This document shows, in pieces, positions 37,375 to 45,752 of a stretch of 57,693 nucleotides of DNA. A program made the position numbers and the translations under genes. Under the pieces are notes generated by a model. It did no database searches. It had not been told where the DNA came from and was given only the letters and a program-made list of their open reading frames with translations. This DNA comes from Allobosea sp. (lineage in GTDB: Bacteria > Pseudomonadota > Alphaproteobacteria > Rhizobiales > Beijerinckiaceae). How positions within the stretch are numbered: the first letter of the stretch is position 1; each line of letters begins with the position of its first letter. The stretch lies in the NCBI RefSeq assembly GCF_030695125.1, contig NZ_JAUYTP010000047.1:1-57693 (forward strand), read 5' to 3'.

Positions 37375-37949
37375 CTCCGCTGGAACTCGCCCCGCAACGG
37401 CCGGTTGGGATAGGACGGCCCCAGCGGATAGGCCGCCTCCAGCACATAAGGCCCACCGCCGACCGAATCGCGCGACGACATCAAGGCGAGACGCCGCGCT
37501 GTGAAGCTGATTGGCCGCACGATCGGGTGCAGGCTGAGATAATGCGCCACATCGGCCGGCGCCGTATCGCGCAGCCGCGCCAGCGTGACATGCGGCACGA
37601 ATTTGCGGCTCTCCGCCGGCAGGCCGAGCTTGCGCATCAGCCGCTCCAGATCGCCCTGAAGCTCGGTGAGCCGCGCATTCGGTTGAACCCGCGCGAACAC
37701 CGAACGCGGCTTGTCGCCGCCGAAGGTGCCCAGCGAATCGAGCGTCACCTCGAACGGGTAGCTGCGGATATCGCCGAGGAATTCGTCGAGATCATTGGCC
37801 GTGCGCCGGTCGACATCGCCCAGGAAGCGCAGCGTGATGTGATAATCGGCCGGATCGATCCAGCGCGCCCCGGCCAGTCCGCCCCGGTGCAGCGTCAACG
37901 CCGAGGCAACCTCGGCGGGAATCTCAAGCGCTGTGAACAGCCTCGGCAT
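37371..37949 (-). CDS. thpR: RNA 2',3'-cyclic phosphodiesterase (ThpR / 2'-5' RNA ligase family)
   Basis: A 192-residue 2H phosphoesterase. Both active-site tetrapeptides are visible: HITL in [12 protein letters not shown] and HVTL in [10 protein letters not shown]. The opening [15 protein letters not shown] is typical. It is translationally coupled to phhB. The biological substrate of bacterial ThpR is uncertain. Confidence 0.9.
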   Translation of the reverse strand: MPRLFTALEIPAEVASALTLHRGGLAGARWIDPADYHITLRFLGDVDRRTANDLDEFLGDIRSYPFEVTLDSLGTFGGDKPRSVFARVQPNARLTELQGDLERLMRKLGLPAESRKFVPHVTLARLRDTAPADVAHYLSLHPIVRPISFTARRLALMSSRDSVGGGPYVLEAAYPLGPSYPNRPLRGEFQRR

Positions 37950-38000
37950 GTCCGAATCAGTGCCAGTTTTTTGTGACTCTGGCGAGACGAAATGCCGGGC

Positions 38001-38026
38001 AGGCGCTGCCCGACAGGGCAGCGCCT
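38001..38026 (-). terminator. Hairpin downstream of the aldo/keto reductase gene
   Basis: A perfect 11-bp inverted repeat, AGGCGCTGCCC / GGGCAGCGCCT, with a 4-nt loop. It lies 15 nt past the stop of the reductase gene on the minus strand and before thpR. It has no T-tract, so it may be an attenuator rather than a true intrinsic terminator. Confidence 0.5.
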
Positions 38027-38040
38027 CGATCGAGCCCGGA

Positions 38041-39096
38041 TCAGGGGCAGGGATTGCCGACGAGCTGGTGGATCGCGTCGATGCCGGCCTCGAGCTCCGG
38101 CGACAGTTTGACCGCGATCGAGGCGATGTCGGTCTTGAGCTGCTCCATCGAGGTCGCGCCGATGATGTTGGCGGTGACGAAGGCGCGGGTGTTCACGAAG
38201 GCGAGCGCCATCTGCGCCGGGTCGAGCCCGTTGTCGCGCGCCAGCGCCATGTAGCGCTTGATCGCGTCCTCCGCGCCCGGCGTCTGGTAGCGCTGACCGC
38301 GGTCGAACAGCGTCGTGCGCGCACCGGCGGGACGGGCACCGTCGAGATATTTGCCGGTCAGGAAGCCCTGGCCGAGCGGCGAATAGGCGAGCAGCCCGAC
38401 ATCCTCGCGGATCGCGATCTCCGCCAGCGCCGTCTCGAAGGTGCGGTTGAGCAGGTTGTAGGAATTCTGGATCGACTGCACGCGCGGCCCGCCGCGGGTC
38501 TCGGCGTCGCGCACGAAGCTCATCGTGCCCCAGGCGCTCTCATTGGAGAGGCCGAGATGCCGGATCTTGCCCTCCTTCACGATCTCCGCGAAGGCGTCGA
38601 GCTGCTCGGCGATCGGCGTCTCGTCCGCGGGGCGTTCGAAGGCGGCCTTGGAGAAGCGCGTCGGGTTCGAGCCCCAAGGCATCGGCCGCTCGGGAAAATG
38701 GATCTGGTAGAGGTCGATATAGTCCGTCTGCAGCCGCTTGAGGCTCTTCTCGACCGCCTCGCGGATCTGCTTGCGCGTGACACGCGTCGGGCTCTTGTCG
38801 TCGCGGAACCAGGTGTTGGCGCCGCGCCCGCAGATTTTCGAGGCGAGGATGACCTTGTCGCGATTGCCGCGCGCCTTGAACCAGCTGCCGAGGATCCGCT
38901 CCGTCGAGCCCTGCGTCTCCGCCTTGGGCGGGATCGAGTAGAGCTCCGCCGTGTCGAAGAAGTTCACGCCCTGGTCGAGCGCGTAATCCATCTGCGCATG
39001 GCCCTCGGCCTCGGTGTTCTGCTCGCCATAGGTCATGGTTCCCAGGCAGATCACCGAGACCTGGAGATCGGTGCGGCCGAGACGGCGGTATTCCAT
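38041..39096 (-). CDS. Aldo/keto reductase, Tas-like
   Basis: A 351-residue NADP(H)-dependent TIM-barrel reductase. It opens MEYRRLGRTDLQVSVICLGT. The catalytic Asp/Tyr region reads FFDTAELYSIPP, the Lys lies in KVILASKICGRG, and the active-site His in YQIHFPERP. The length and the GQGFLTGKYLDG segment fit the Tas/YghZ branch. It follows the esterase gene after 90 bp. Confidence 0.9.
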   Translation of the reverse strand: MEYRRLGRTDLQVSVICLGTMTYGEQNTEAEGHAQMDYALDQGVNFFDTAELYSIPPKAETQGSTERILGSWFKARGNRDKVILASKICGRGANTWFRDDKSPTRVTRKQIREAVEKSLKRLQTDYIDLYQIHFPERPMPWGSNPTRFSKAAFERPADETPIAEQLDAFAEIVKEGKIRHLGLSNESAWGTMSFVRDAETRGGPRVQSIQNSYNLLNRTFETALAEIAIREDVGLLAYSPLGQGFLTGKYLDGARPAGARTTLFDRGQRYQTPGAEDAIKRYMALARDNGLDPAQMALAFVNTRAFVTANIIGATSMEQLKTDIASIAVKLSPELEAGIDAIHQLVGNPCP

Positions 39097-39186
39097 GGCG
39101 AAGCAACTCCGGAAGCGGCGGGCGATGGGCGCGCGTCGAGCAGATGGGGGAAGGCGGTCCGACGGGCGCGACGGCCCGCGGGAGGG

Positions 39187-39966
39187 TCAGGACTTGGGCG
39201 GCAGCGTCGCGAGGAAGCGCTCGACCGTCGGCAGGATGTTGCGGACGATGACGCGAACGCCCTCGGCCGTGGGGTGGAGCAGATCGGGCTGGTTGAGCAC
39301 ACGGTCGCCCGCAATGCCCTCCAGGAAGAACGGGTAGAGCACCAGCCCATGCGCCTTCGCAAGCTCGGGATAGATGCTGTCGAAGCGCGCTGCATACTCC
39401 GTGCCGAGATTGCGCGGGGCATACATGCCGGCGAGCAGCACCGGGATGCCCCGCGCCTTCAGCCGGGTGATGATCGCTTCCAGGCCCTTACGCGTCGTCG
39501 CCGGATCGAGCCCCCGCAGCGCGTCGTTGGCGCCGAGCTCGAGGATGACGCCATCCGTGCCGTCCGGCACCGACCAGTCGACCCGATCGAGCCCGCCCTG
39601 GACGGTGTCGCCGGAGACGCCGGCGTTCACGATCTCGACAGAATGGCCCTTCTCGCGCAGGGCCCGTTCCAGAACCGGCGGAAAGGCCGCACTGGCCGGC
39701 AGGTTGTAGCCGGCTGTCAAACTGTCGCCGAGCGCGACGAGTTTCAGCGTGCGCGCGCCAGGGAGGCTGGGGCTCGGGGGGGACGTCTGGGCCATGGTCG
39801 CGATCGGCAGCACGGTGAGACAGAGCAGAAAAGCGGCGCAGAGAGATTGGACAAGCGCCAGGCAGCGCCCATATCGCCGCTTTAGGGGACGACATGACGG
39901 CTTGCCCTGCTCGGGCCGCGTTTGCGTGCGAGCAGGGTCGGTAATGGATATCGAAGTCAGGATCAT
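39187..39966 (-). CDS. tesA: Periplasmic arylesterase / lysophospholipase, TesA-like GDSL hydrolase
   Basis: An SGNH hydrolase. Block I is VALGDSLTAGYNLP, block III is ELGANDALRG, and the Asp/His pair is in QPDLLHPTAEG near the C terminus. The 259-residue product has a long basic n-region, then a hydrophobic signal segment ending near TMAQT. The only in-frame ATG upstream of the signal is 39966. It is divergent from an ABC ATPase/permease pair, matching the E. coli tesA-ybbA-ybbP arrangement. The two start codons are only 3 bp apart, so promoters must overlap coding DNA. Confidence 0.87.
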   Translation of the reverse strand: MILTSISITDPARTQTRPEQGKPSCRPLKRRYGRCLALVQSLCAAFLLCLTVLPIATMAQTSPPSPSLPGARTLKLVALGDSLTAGYNLPASAAFPPVLERALREKGHSVEIVNAGVSGDTVQGGLDRVDWSVPDGTDGVILELGANDALRGLDPATTRKGLEAIITRLKARGIPVLLAGMYAPRNLGTEYAARFDSIYPELAKAHGLVLYPFFLEGIAGDRVLNQPDLLHPTAEGVRVIVRNILPTVERFLATLPPKS

Positions 39967-39969
39967 TGG

Positions 39970-40701
39970 ATGATGAGCGATACGCGCGTCCCACCGACGG
40001 ATCAGCCGGCGATCGAATTGCAGGATGTCGAGCTTAGTTTGGGGCGTGCGGCCGCCCGCGTCCATATCCTCAAGGGTGTTTCTTTGTCGCTGGCCGCCGG
40101 ACAGGCGACCGGGCTGGTCGGCCCTTCGGGCTCCGGCAAGTCGACCCTGCTGATGACGATGGCCGGCCTGGAGCGGCCCGACAGCGGCATCGTCAAGGTC
40201 GCCGGCCAGGATCTCGGCAAGCTCGACGAGGACGGGCTCGCCGTCTTCCGCGGCCGCCATATCGGCATCGTCTTCCAGTCCTTCCACCTCGTCCCGACGA
40301 TGACGGCGCGCGAGAACGTCGCTTTGCCGCTCGAACTCGCCGGCGCCGGCGATGCCTTCGTCCGGGCCGAAGCCGAGCTGCGCAATGTCGGCCTCGGCGA
40401 CCGCATGGACCATTACCCGGCCCAGCTCTCGGGCGGCGAACAGCAGCGCGTCGCCATCGCCAGGGCGGTGGCTCCAGACCCCGCCATCCTCGTCGCCGAC
40501 GAACCGACCGGCAATCTCGACGAAACCACCGGCCGCTCGATCGTCGATCTGATCTTCGCCCTGCGGCGCGAACGCGGCGCGACACTGGTGCTCGTCACGC
40601 ATGACCTCTCGCTGGCCGCGCTCTGCGACCGCACGGTGCGCCTGCGTGCCGGGCGCATCGAGACGCAGGCCCAGGCCGACGCCGCGACGGCGGTGGCCTG
40701 A
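39970..40701 (+). CDS. ABC transporter ATP-binding protein (YbbA/LolD-like)
   Basis: A 243-residue ATPase of the MacB/LolD group. Walker A is GPSGSGKSTLL, the Q-loop is FQSFHLVPTM, the signature is LSGGEQQRVAIARA, and Walker B is ILVADEPTGNLD. ATG 39970, or 39973, is preceded by AGGA at 39958-39961. It ends 2 bp before the permease gene, so the two are one operon. By synteny it corresponds to YbbA. Confidence 0.92.
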   Translation: MMSDTRVPPTDQPAIELQDVELSLGRAAARVHILKGVSLSLAAGQATGLVGPSGSGKSTLLMTMAGLERPDSGIVKVAGQDLGKLDEDGLAVFRGRHIGIVFQSFHLVPTMTARENVALPLELAGAGDAFVRAEAELRNVGLGDRMDHYPAQLSGGEQQRVAIARAVAPDPAILVADEPTGNLDETTGRSIVDLIFALRRERGATLVLVTHDLSLAALCDRTVRLRAGRIETQAQADAATAVA

Positions 40702-40703
40702 TC

Positions 40704-43289
40704 ATGCACGGAACGGTCAAGCCCCTCCCGAAGCCGCCGTCGCGCGCCGCTGGCGCCGCGCTGGCCTTCCGCCTCGCCTGGCGCGATCTGCGCGGGGGCC
40801 TGCGCGGTTTCGGCGTCTTCATCGCCTGCCTGGCGCTGGGCGTCATGACCATCGCCGCCGTCGCCTCCGCCTCGCGCGGCCTGACCGAGGGCCTCTCCCG
40901 CGAGGGCCGGCGCATCCTCGGCGGAGATGCCGCCTTCGGGCTGATCCACCGCGAGGCGACACCGCAGGAACTGGCTTTCCTGACCGGCCGCGGCACGGTC
41001 TCGACCATCGCCACGATGCGCGGCATGGCCAATGCCGGCGACAAGGGCGCCGCCCTCGTCGAGATCAAGGCCGTGGATTCCGGCTATCCCGGTATCGGCG
41101 AACTCGTCGCCGAGCCGAATGCGCCCGTCGCGGAGCTGCTGGCGGTGAAAGACGGCGTCTTCGGCGCCGTCGCCGACCCCGTCCTGTTCGGCCGGCTCGA
41201 TCTGAAGCCCGGCGACGTCGTCCTCGTCGGCTCCGCCCGCGTGCAGCTGCGCGCCAACCTCGTCTCCGAACCCGACAAGATCGCAGCCGGCGTCGGCTTC
41301 GGCCCGAGGCTCCTGATCTCGCAGGAGGCGCTGCGCGCGACCGGCCTGCTCCAGCCCGGCAGCCTCGTGCGCTGGACCTACCGCGTCGCCCTGCCGCCGC
41401 AAGCCGCAAGCAATGCCGACCTCGCCGCGCTGATCGCGGATGCCGGCGCGCAGCAGCGCGATGCCGGCTGGGAGATCCGCTCCCGCGCCAACGCCAATCC
41501 CGGCTTCCAGCGCAATCTCGAACGTTTTACACAGTTCCTGACGCTGGTCGGCCTCACCGCCTTGCTGGTCGGCGGCGTCGGCGTCGCCAATGCGGTGCGC
41601 CGCTTCGTCGAGGCCAAGAAGCTCGACTTCGCCACGATGAAGGCCGTCGGCGCCACCGGCGGCCGCGTCGTCGCGATCCACCTCACCGAAGTGATGCTGG
41701 TCGCGGCGCTCGGCACCGCCATCGGCCTGGCTCTGGGCGCCGCCGCGCCCTTCGCGCTGGGCGCCGCATTGAAATCCGTCCTGCCCGTTCCCTTCGAGCC
41801 GACCCTGGCGCCCGGCGAACTCGGCGTCGCCGCACTTTACGGCCTGCTGACGGCGCTCGTCTTCGCCATCCTGCCGCTCGGCCGGGCCCATGACGTGCCG
41901 GTTTCGGCCCTGTTTCGGGACCAGATCGAGCCCGACGCCCGCCGGCCGCGGGCGATCTACATCGCGATCTGCCTGCTGGCGCTGGCCGGGCTCGTCGGCG
42001 TCGCGCTCGCCTTTGCCTATGACCGGCGCATCGCGCTCATCTACATGGCCGTGATGACCGGCATCTTCCTGCTGCTGCGTGGCGTCTCCTGGGGGCTGAT
42101 GGCGCTCGCCCGGGCGCTGCCGAGGCCCCGGAACCCCTCGCTGCGCATGGCGCTGGCCAACAGCTACCGGCCGGGCGCACTGACGCCGTCGCTCGTGCTT
42201 TCGCTGGGCCTGGGCGTCGCCTTGCTCTCGGCGCTCGCCTTCATCGACACCAGCCTGACCCGACAGCTGACACAGTCCCTGCCGGAGAAGGCGCCGAGCT
42301 TCTTCTTCCTCGACATCCCCAATGCCGACGCCGCCCGCTTCGATGCCGTGCTGAAAGAGGAGCGTCCGGGCGCGACGCTGGCGCGCGTGCCAATGATGCG
42401 CGGGCGTATCGTCTCGATCAACGGCGTCCGCGCCGAGGACATCAAGGCCTCCGAGCAATCGGCCTGGATCCTCGACGGCGACCGCGGCATCACCTATTCG
42501 CAGACGATTCCCGAGGGGTCGCGCGTCTCGGCTGGCGAATGGTGGCCGGCCGATTACAGCGGAGAGCCGCTGGTCTCCTTCGATGCGCAGAACGCCGCCG
42601 GCATCGGGCTCAAGATCGGCGATACCCTGACCGTCAACGTGCTCGGCCGGACCATCACAGCCCGCGTCGCCAATCTGCGGGCGATCGAGTGGCGCTCGCT
42701 CGGCATCAATTTCGTGATGCTGTTCTCTCCCAACGCCTTCGCCGGCGCGCCGCACACCAATCTCGCCACCATCACACCCGCCGACGGCCCGGCCGGGGGC
42801 ACCGACGCCACCCTGTTGCGCCGGCTGGCGGTCGAGTTCCCGACCGTGACCACCGTCCGGGTCAAGGACGCGCTGGAGGCGGTCAACACCATCGTCGGCC
42901 AGCTCGCCACCGCCATTCGCGGCGCATCGGGCCTCGCCATCGCCGCGAGCCTGCTCGTCCTGGGCGGTGCGCTGGCGGCCGGCCAGCGCGCGCGACTTTA
43001 CGACGCGATGATCCTGAAGACGCTGGGCGCGACACGCCGTTTCATACTTTCGTCGTACGCCCTTGAATACGCCGCGATCGGCCTCGTCTCGGCGCTGTTC
43101 GGCGTTGTCGCAGGCGCTCTGGCGGGCTGGGGCGTCGTCACGCAAGTGATGAAGATCGAATTCGTCAATGACCCCACCGGGGCGTTACTGGCCGCGACTG
43201 CGGCTGTCGGCGTCACTGTCCTGTTCGGGCTCACTGGCACGCTAAAAATACTATCGAAAGCGCCAGCTTCTCATCTGCGGAATTTGTGA
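40704..43289 (+). CDS. FtsX-like ABC transporter permease (YbbP-like)
   Basis: An 861-residue permease with two FtsX domains and about ten membrane segments. The first follows LAWRDLRGGLRGFGVFIACL, and middle blocks lie near residues 275-410 and 410-450. The last three helices are at residues about 735-850, ending TLKILSKAPASHLRNL. A large periplasmic region separates the domains. It partners the preceding ATPase. The family is thought to extract or move lipoproteins or lipids, but the substrate here is unknown. Confidence 0.9.
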   Translation: MHGTVKPLPKPPSRAAGAALAFRLAWRDLRGGLRGFGVFIACLALGVMTIAAVASASRGLTEGLSREGRRILGGDAAFGLIHREATPQELAFLTGRGTVSTIATMRGMANAGDKGAALVEIKAVDSGYPGIGELVAEPNAPVAELLAVKDGVFGAVADPVLFGRLDLKPGDVVLVGSARVQLRANLVSEPDKIAAGVGFGPRLLISQEALRATGLLQPGSLVRWTYRVALPPQAASNADLAALIADAGAQQRDAGWEIRSRANANPGFQRNLERFTQFLTLVGLTALLVGGVGVANAVRRFVEAKKLDFATMKAVGATGGRVVAIHLTEVMLVAALGTAIGLALGAAAPFALGAALKSVLPVPFEPTLAPGELGVAALYGLLTALVFAILPLGRAHDVPVSALFRDQIEPDARRPRAIYIAICLLALAGLVGVALAFAYDRRIALIYMAVMTGIFLLLRGVSWGLMALARALPRPRNPSLRMALANSYRPGALTPSLVLSLGLGVALLSALAFIDTSLTRQLTQSLPEKAPSFFFLDIPNADAARFDAVLKEERPGATLARVPMMRGRIVSINGVRAEDIKASEQSAWILDGDRGITYSQTIPEGSRVSAGEWWPADYSGEPLVSFDAQNAAGIGLKIGDTLTVNVLGRTITARVANLRAIEWRSLGINFVMLFSPNAFAGAPHTNLATITPADGPAGGTDATLLRRLAVEFPTVTTVRVKDALEAVNTIVGQLATAIRGASGLAIAASLLVLGGALAAGQRARLYDAMILKTLGATRRFILSSYALEYAAIGLVSALFGVVAGALAGWGVVTQVMKIEFVNDPTGALLAATAAVGVTVLFGLTGTLKILSKAPASHLRNL

Positions 43290-43392
43290 TGACTAGCTGA
43301 AAAGGACTCACGCTAGACATTACAGGGGCGTAACTTTGCATGGATGGGGCGTCGCGTTTCTATGGGGCTCCGCTTTTAACCATGAAGGCCCC

Positions 43393-43421
43393 TTGTAAGA
43401 ACCGGCGAACGCCCTCATATT
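43393..43421 (+). promoter_or_regulatory. Possible promoter of the Bax1-type gene, RpoH-like
   Basis: TTGTAA (43393-43398), a 17-nt spacer and CATATT (43416-43421) lie about 90 bp before the start codon. The wider elements CCCTTG and CCTCATAT resemble the heat-shock sigma factor (RpoH) pattern of alphaproteobacteria better than the vegetative pattern. The rest of the 43290-43509 spacer holds nothing else I can name. Confidence 0.35.
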
Positions 43422-43509
43422 CCGTTCATCGCCACGGTTGTGTGCGACGACAGGGCATCGCCGGACGCGATGGCCGTCTTCGGAATCACTGTCAGGGGAA
43501 ACTCGCTCG

Positions 43510-44286
43510 ATGAGCAACTTCGACCGCAATGCTCCAGTCTGGGGTGCCGGCCGCGCCCAGCAGACCAGCGCCGTCGAGATGGATCAGGGCCTGCGCTCGT
43601 TCATGCTCGGCGTCTACAACAACATGTCGATCGGCCTGGCCATCACCGGCCTCGCCGCGATCGGCATCTCCATGCTGGCGATCGCCGGCGTCTCGCCGAC
43701 CGGCAAGGTCACGGCGCTGACCCCGCTCGGCACCGCCCTCTACACCAGCCCGCTGAAATGGGTCGTGATGCTGGCGCCGCTCGCCTTCATCCTGTTCTTC
43801 TCGTTCAAGGCGGAGAGCATGAGCTCCTCGTCCGCGCGTGCCATGTTCTTCGCCTTCGCGGCGGTGATGGGCGTGTCGCTGTCGTCGATCTTCGTGGTCT
43901 ACACGGGTGAATCGATCACCAAGGTGTTCTTCATCACCGCCGCGACCTTCGGTGCGCTGAGCCTCTACGGCTACACCACCAAGAAGTCGCTGTCGGCGAT
44001 GGGTTCGTTCCTGATCATGGGCCTGATCGGCCTGGTGATCGCATCGCTGGTGAACCTGTTCCTGCAGTCCAGCGCCCTGTCCTTCGCCGTCTCGGCGATC
44101 GGCGTGCTGGTCTTCGCCGGCCTGACCGCCTGGGACACCCAGCGTCTGAAGGAGATGTACCTCTACTCCGACATGAACCCGGAGGAGGCCGCGAAGCTCT
44201 CGGTGAACGGCGCTCTGTCGCTCTACCTGAACTTCATCAACATGTTCCAGATGCTGCTCTCGCTGTTCGGCAGCAAGCAGGAGTGA
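43510..44286 (+). CDS. Bax inhibitor-1 / YccA family membrane protein
   Basis: A 258-residue inner-membrane protein with seven membrane segments. It opens MSNFDRNAPVWGAGRA, with the conserved GVYNNMSIGLAITG helix and the C-terminal ALSLYLNFINMFQMLLSLFG typical of BI-1. The start at 43510 has AGGGGAAA upstream. In bacteria, related YccA modulates FtsH proteolysis; this role here is inference. A strong terminator follows directly. Confidence 0.92.
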   Translation: MSNFDRNAPVWGAGRAQQTSAVEMDQGLRSFMLGVYNNMSIGLAITGLAAIGISMLAIAGVSPTGKVTALTPLGTALYTSPLKWVVMLAPLAFILFFSFKAESMSSSSARAMFFAFAAVMGVSLSSIFVVYTGESITKVFFITAATFGALSLYGYTTKKSLSAMGSFLIMGLIGLVIASLVNLFLQSSALSFAVSAIGVLVFAGLTAWDTQRLKEMYLYSDMNPEEAAKLSVNGALSLYLNFINMFQMLLSLFGSKQE

Positions 44287-44292
44287 TCAGCG

Positions 44293-44363
44293 GTCCCACC
44301 CCTCACCCGGGTGGGACATGCACAGACAACGAGCCCCGGTCGCAAGGCCGGGGCTTTTCTTTT
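44293..44363 (+). terminator. Tandem hairpins with T-tract after the Bax1-type gene
   Basis: The first hairpin is GTCCCACCC (44293-44301) / GGGTGGGAC (44309-44317). The second, AGCCCCGG (44332-44339) / CCGGGGCT (44348-44355), is followed by TTTTCTTTT. The second is a textbook intrinsic terminator. Confidence 0.88.
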
Positions 44364-44388
44364 GGGTGTGAATGGCGATGATCGGCGC

Positions 44389-44919
44389 ATGATGCTGCCG
44401 TCAATCCGCCCGGCCACCCCCGCCGACATTCCTGCCATCGCGGCGATCTATGGCGACGCCGTGCGCAACGGCACCGCCTCCTGGGAGCTCGACGCGCCCG
44501 ACGAGGCCGAGATGCTGCGACGGCTTGAAGCGATCCTGGCCGGCGGGTATCCCTATCTCGTGGCGCAGCGCGACGACCTGTTGCTCGGTTATGCCTATGC
44601 CAGCGCCTACCGGCCCCGTCCGGCCTATCGCTCGACGGTCGAGAACTCGATCTACATTGCGCCGGACGCCCAGGGCGCCGGCATCGGCAGTGCCTTGCTG
44701 GCCGCGCTGATAGAGGCCTGCACGGCCGAGGGCTTCCGCCAGATAATCGCGGTGATCGGCGACGGGACCGGCGCCTCCGTCGGCTCGCGGCGGCTGCACG
44801 AGCGGGCCGGCTTCCGCCTGATCGGCGTCGCGGAAAAAGTCGGCTTCAAGCATGGCCGCTGGCTCGACCAGATGCTGATGCAGAAGGATTTGGGAGAGGG
44901 CAGCGCGACGCCACCATGA
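44389..44919 (+). CDS. GNAT N-acetyltransferase, phosphinothricin-acetyltransferase-like
   Basis: A 176-residue GNAT enzyme. It opens IRPATPADIPAIAAIYGDAV. The acetyl-CoA loop region is ENSIYIAPDAQGAGIGSALL, and the C-terminal GFKHGRWLDQMLMQKDL is typical of the Pat/MddA group. Such proteins often acetylate methionine derivatives or phosphinothricin-like amines; the substrate here is unproven. Two Met codons (44389 and 44392) could start it. Confidence 0.85.
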   Translation: MMLPSIRPATPADIPAIAAIYGDAVRNGTASWELDAPDEAEMLRRLEAILAGGYPYLVAQRDDLLLGYAYASAYRPRPAYRSTVENSIYIAPDAQGAGIGSALLAALIEACTAEGFRQIIAVIGDGTGASVGSRRLHERAGFRLIGVAEKVGFKHGRWLDQMLMQKDLGEGSATPP

Positions 44920-44933
44920 ACGTGAGCCCGACT

Positions 44934-45013
44934 CGTCATTGCGAGCGCAGCGAAGCAATCCAGAGCCGTAGAGCGAGTCCTTCTGGATTTCTTCGCTGCG
45001 CTCGCAATGTCGG
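44934..45013. repeat. REP-type palindromic repeat, family 2
   Basis: Long inverted arms of almost 30 bp: CGTCATTGCGAGCGCAGCGA (continuing AGCAATCCAG) on the left and CTGGATTTCTTCGCTGCGCT (continuing CGCAATGTCG) on the right, with two mismatches and a ~20-nt centre. This sequence type is common between genes in alphaproteobacteria. It fills the convergent gap between the GNAT and DUF2794 genes. Confidence 0.8.
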
Positions 45014-45018
45014 AAAAT

Positions 45019-45387
45019 TCAGCCGACGACGCTCAGCTTCTTGTCGAGCACGCGCAGCACGCGGGACAACTCGGCGCCGCGCTTCAGCACCAGCCCCGTC
45101 GCGGCGACCACCGAATAGGCGCCCTGCCGCTTGGCCAGCGCCGGTGTCTTGACGATTCGGTAGAGCGGCACCTCCGACGAGCGGCGATAGACCGAGAACT
45201 GTGCCTGATCCTTGAGGAAGTCGATGGCGTAGTCGCGCCATTCACCGGCGGCCACCATGCGGCCGTAGAGATTGAGCAGCTCCGACAATTCACGACGGTC
45301 GAAGGTGACCGCAGCCGGCTTGACCGCACCGGGGAAGGGAATGATCCCGCCCATCGGCTGCGATGGCGGCGTGTCGCTCTCGCTCAT
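45019..45387 (-). CDS. DUF2794 domain-containing protein
   Basis: A 122-residue protein of the alphaproteobacterial DUF2794 family, with the core VTFDRRELSELLNLYGRMVAAGEWRDYAIDF in two stretches and a basic YRIVKTPALAKRQGAY segment. The start is at 45387, preceded by GGGAGG. The upstream frame has no protein character. The function is not known. Confidence 0.87.
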   Translation of the reverse strand: MSESDTPPSQPMGGIIPFPGAVKPAAVTFDRRELSELLNLYGRMVAAGEWRDYAIDFLKDQAQFSVYRRSSEVPLYRIVKTPALAKRQGAYSVVAATGLVLKRGAELSRVLRVLDKKLSVVG

Positions 45388-45707
45388 GATGCCTCCCGAC
45401 CGGCGACCGCGCGGGGCCGCCTTGCTGTTTGGCACGCGATGATGCGCTCGCGATGCTGTGCTGGCAAGCAATCCGGGCGAGGTCGCTTTCCCGGTCCGGC
45501 AGGCGAACACGCCGCCGTCCGGACGGACATCACGGCTTCGTCAAAGCCGCCGCATTCTCGCCGCGATCCGGCCAAGCGACCGCCCCGTTGCTTGGGTTAA
45601 ATAGCGAAGTTGTCTCGACGGCCCGGTCTTATCGGTCTTCGGTTTGTCAGCCCCCCAGCCCCCCGTGGATCTGGTGAGGCTGGGCCACTCAGTCGAGGCC
45701 AACTCAG
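45388..45707 (+). ncRNA. Gene-free region upstream of an orphan terminator; candidate small RNA
   Basis: No convincing protein gene was found between the DUF2794 start and the AhpD-fold gene. The plus strand ends in an intrinsic terminator (45708-45735), but both flanking genes point the other way, so some plus-strand transcript should begin here. A pyrimidine-rich stretch AGCCCCCCAGCCCCCCG (45649-45665) resembles the C-rich single-stranded loops of alphaproteobacterial regulatory RNAs. No promoter could be fixed, and the 5' end is unknown. Confidence 0.35.
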
Positions 45708-45735
45708 CGGCTGGCGCCCTGCGCCGGCCGTTTTT
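45708..45735 (+). terminator. Orphan intrinsic terminator
   Basis: CGGCTGGCGC / GCGCCGGCCG form a 10-bp stem with one G-T wobble and a 3-nt loop, followed by TTTTTCTTTG. Polarity is clearly plus-strand. It lies 18 nt past the stop of the minus-strand AhpD-fold gene, where it would not function well for that gene because the T-tract is on the wrong side. Confidence 0.75.
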
Positions 45736-45752
45736 CTTTGTGCCCGCACGCC

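Noticed and set aside
40413..43145. 910-residue open frame opposite the FtsX-like permease
   Set aside because: It is a mirror of a membrane protein gene and shows low-complexity G/D/Q/R composition.
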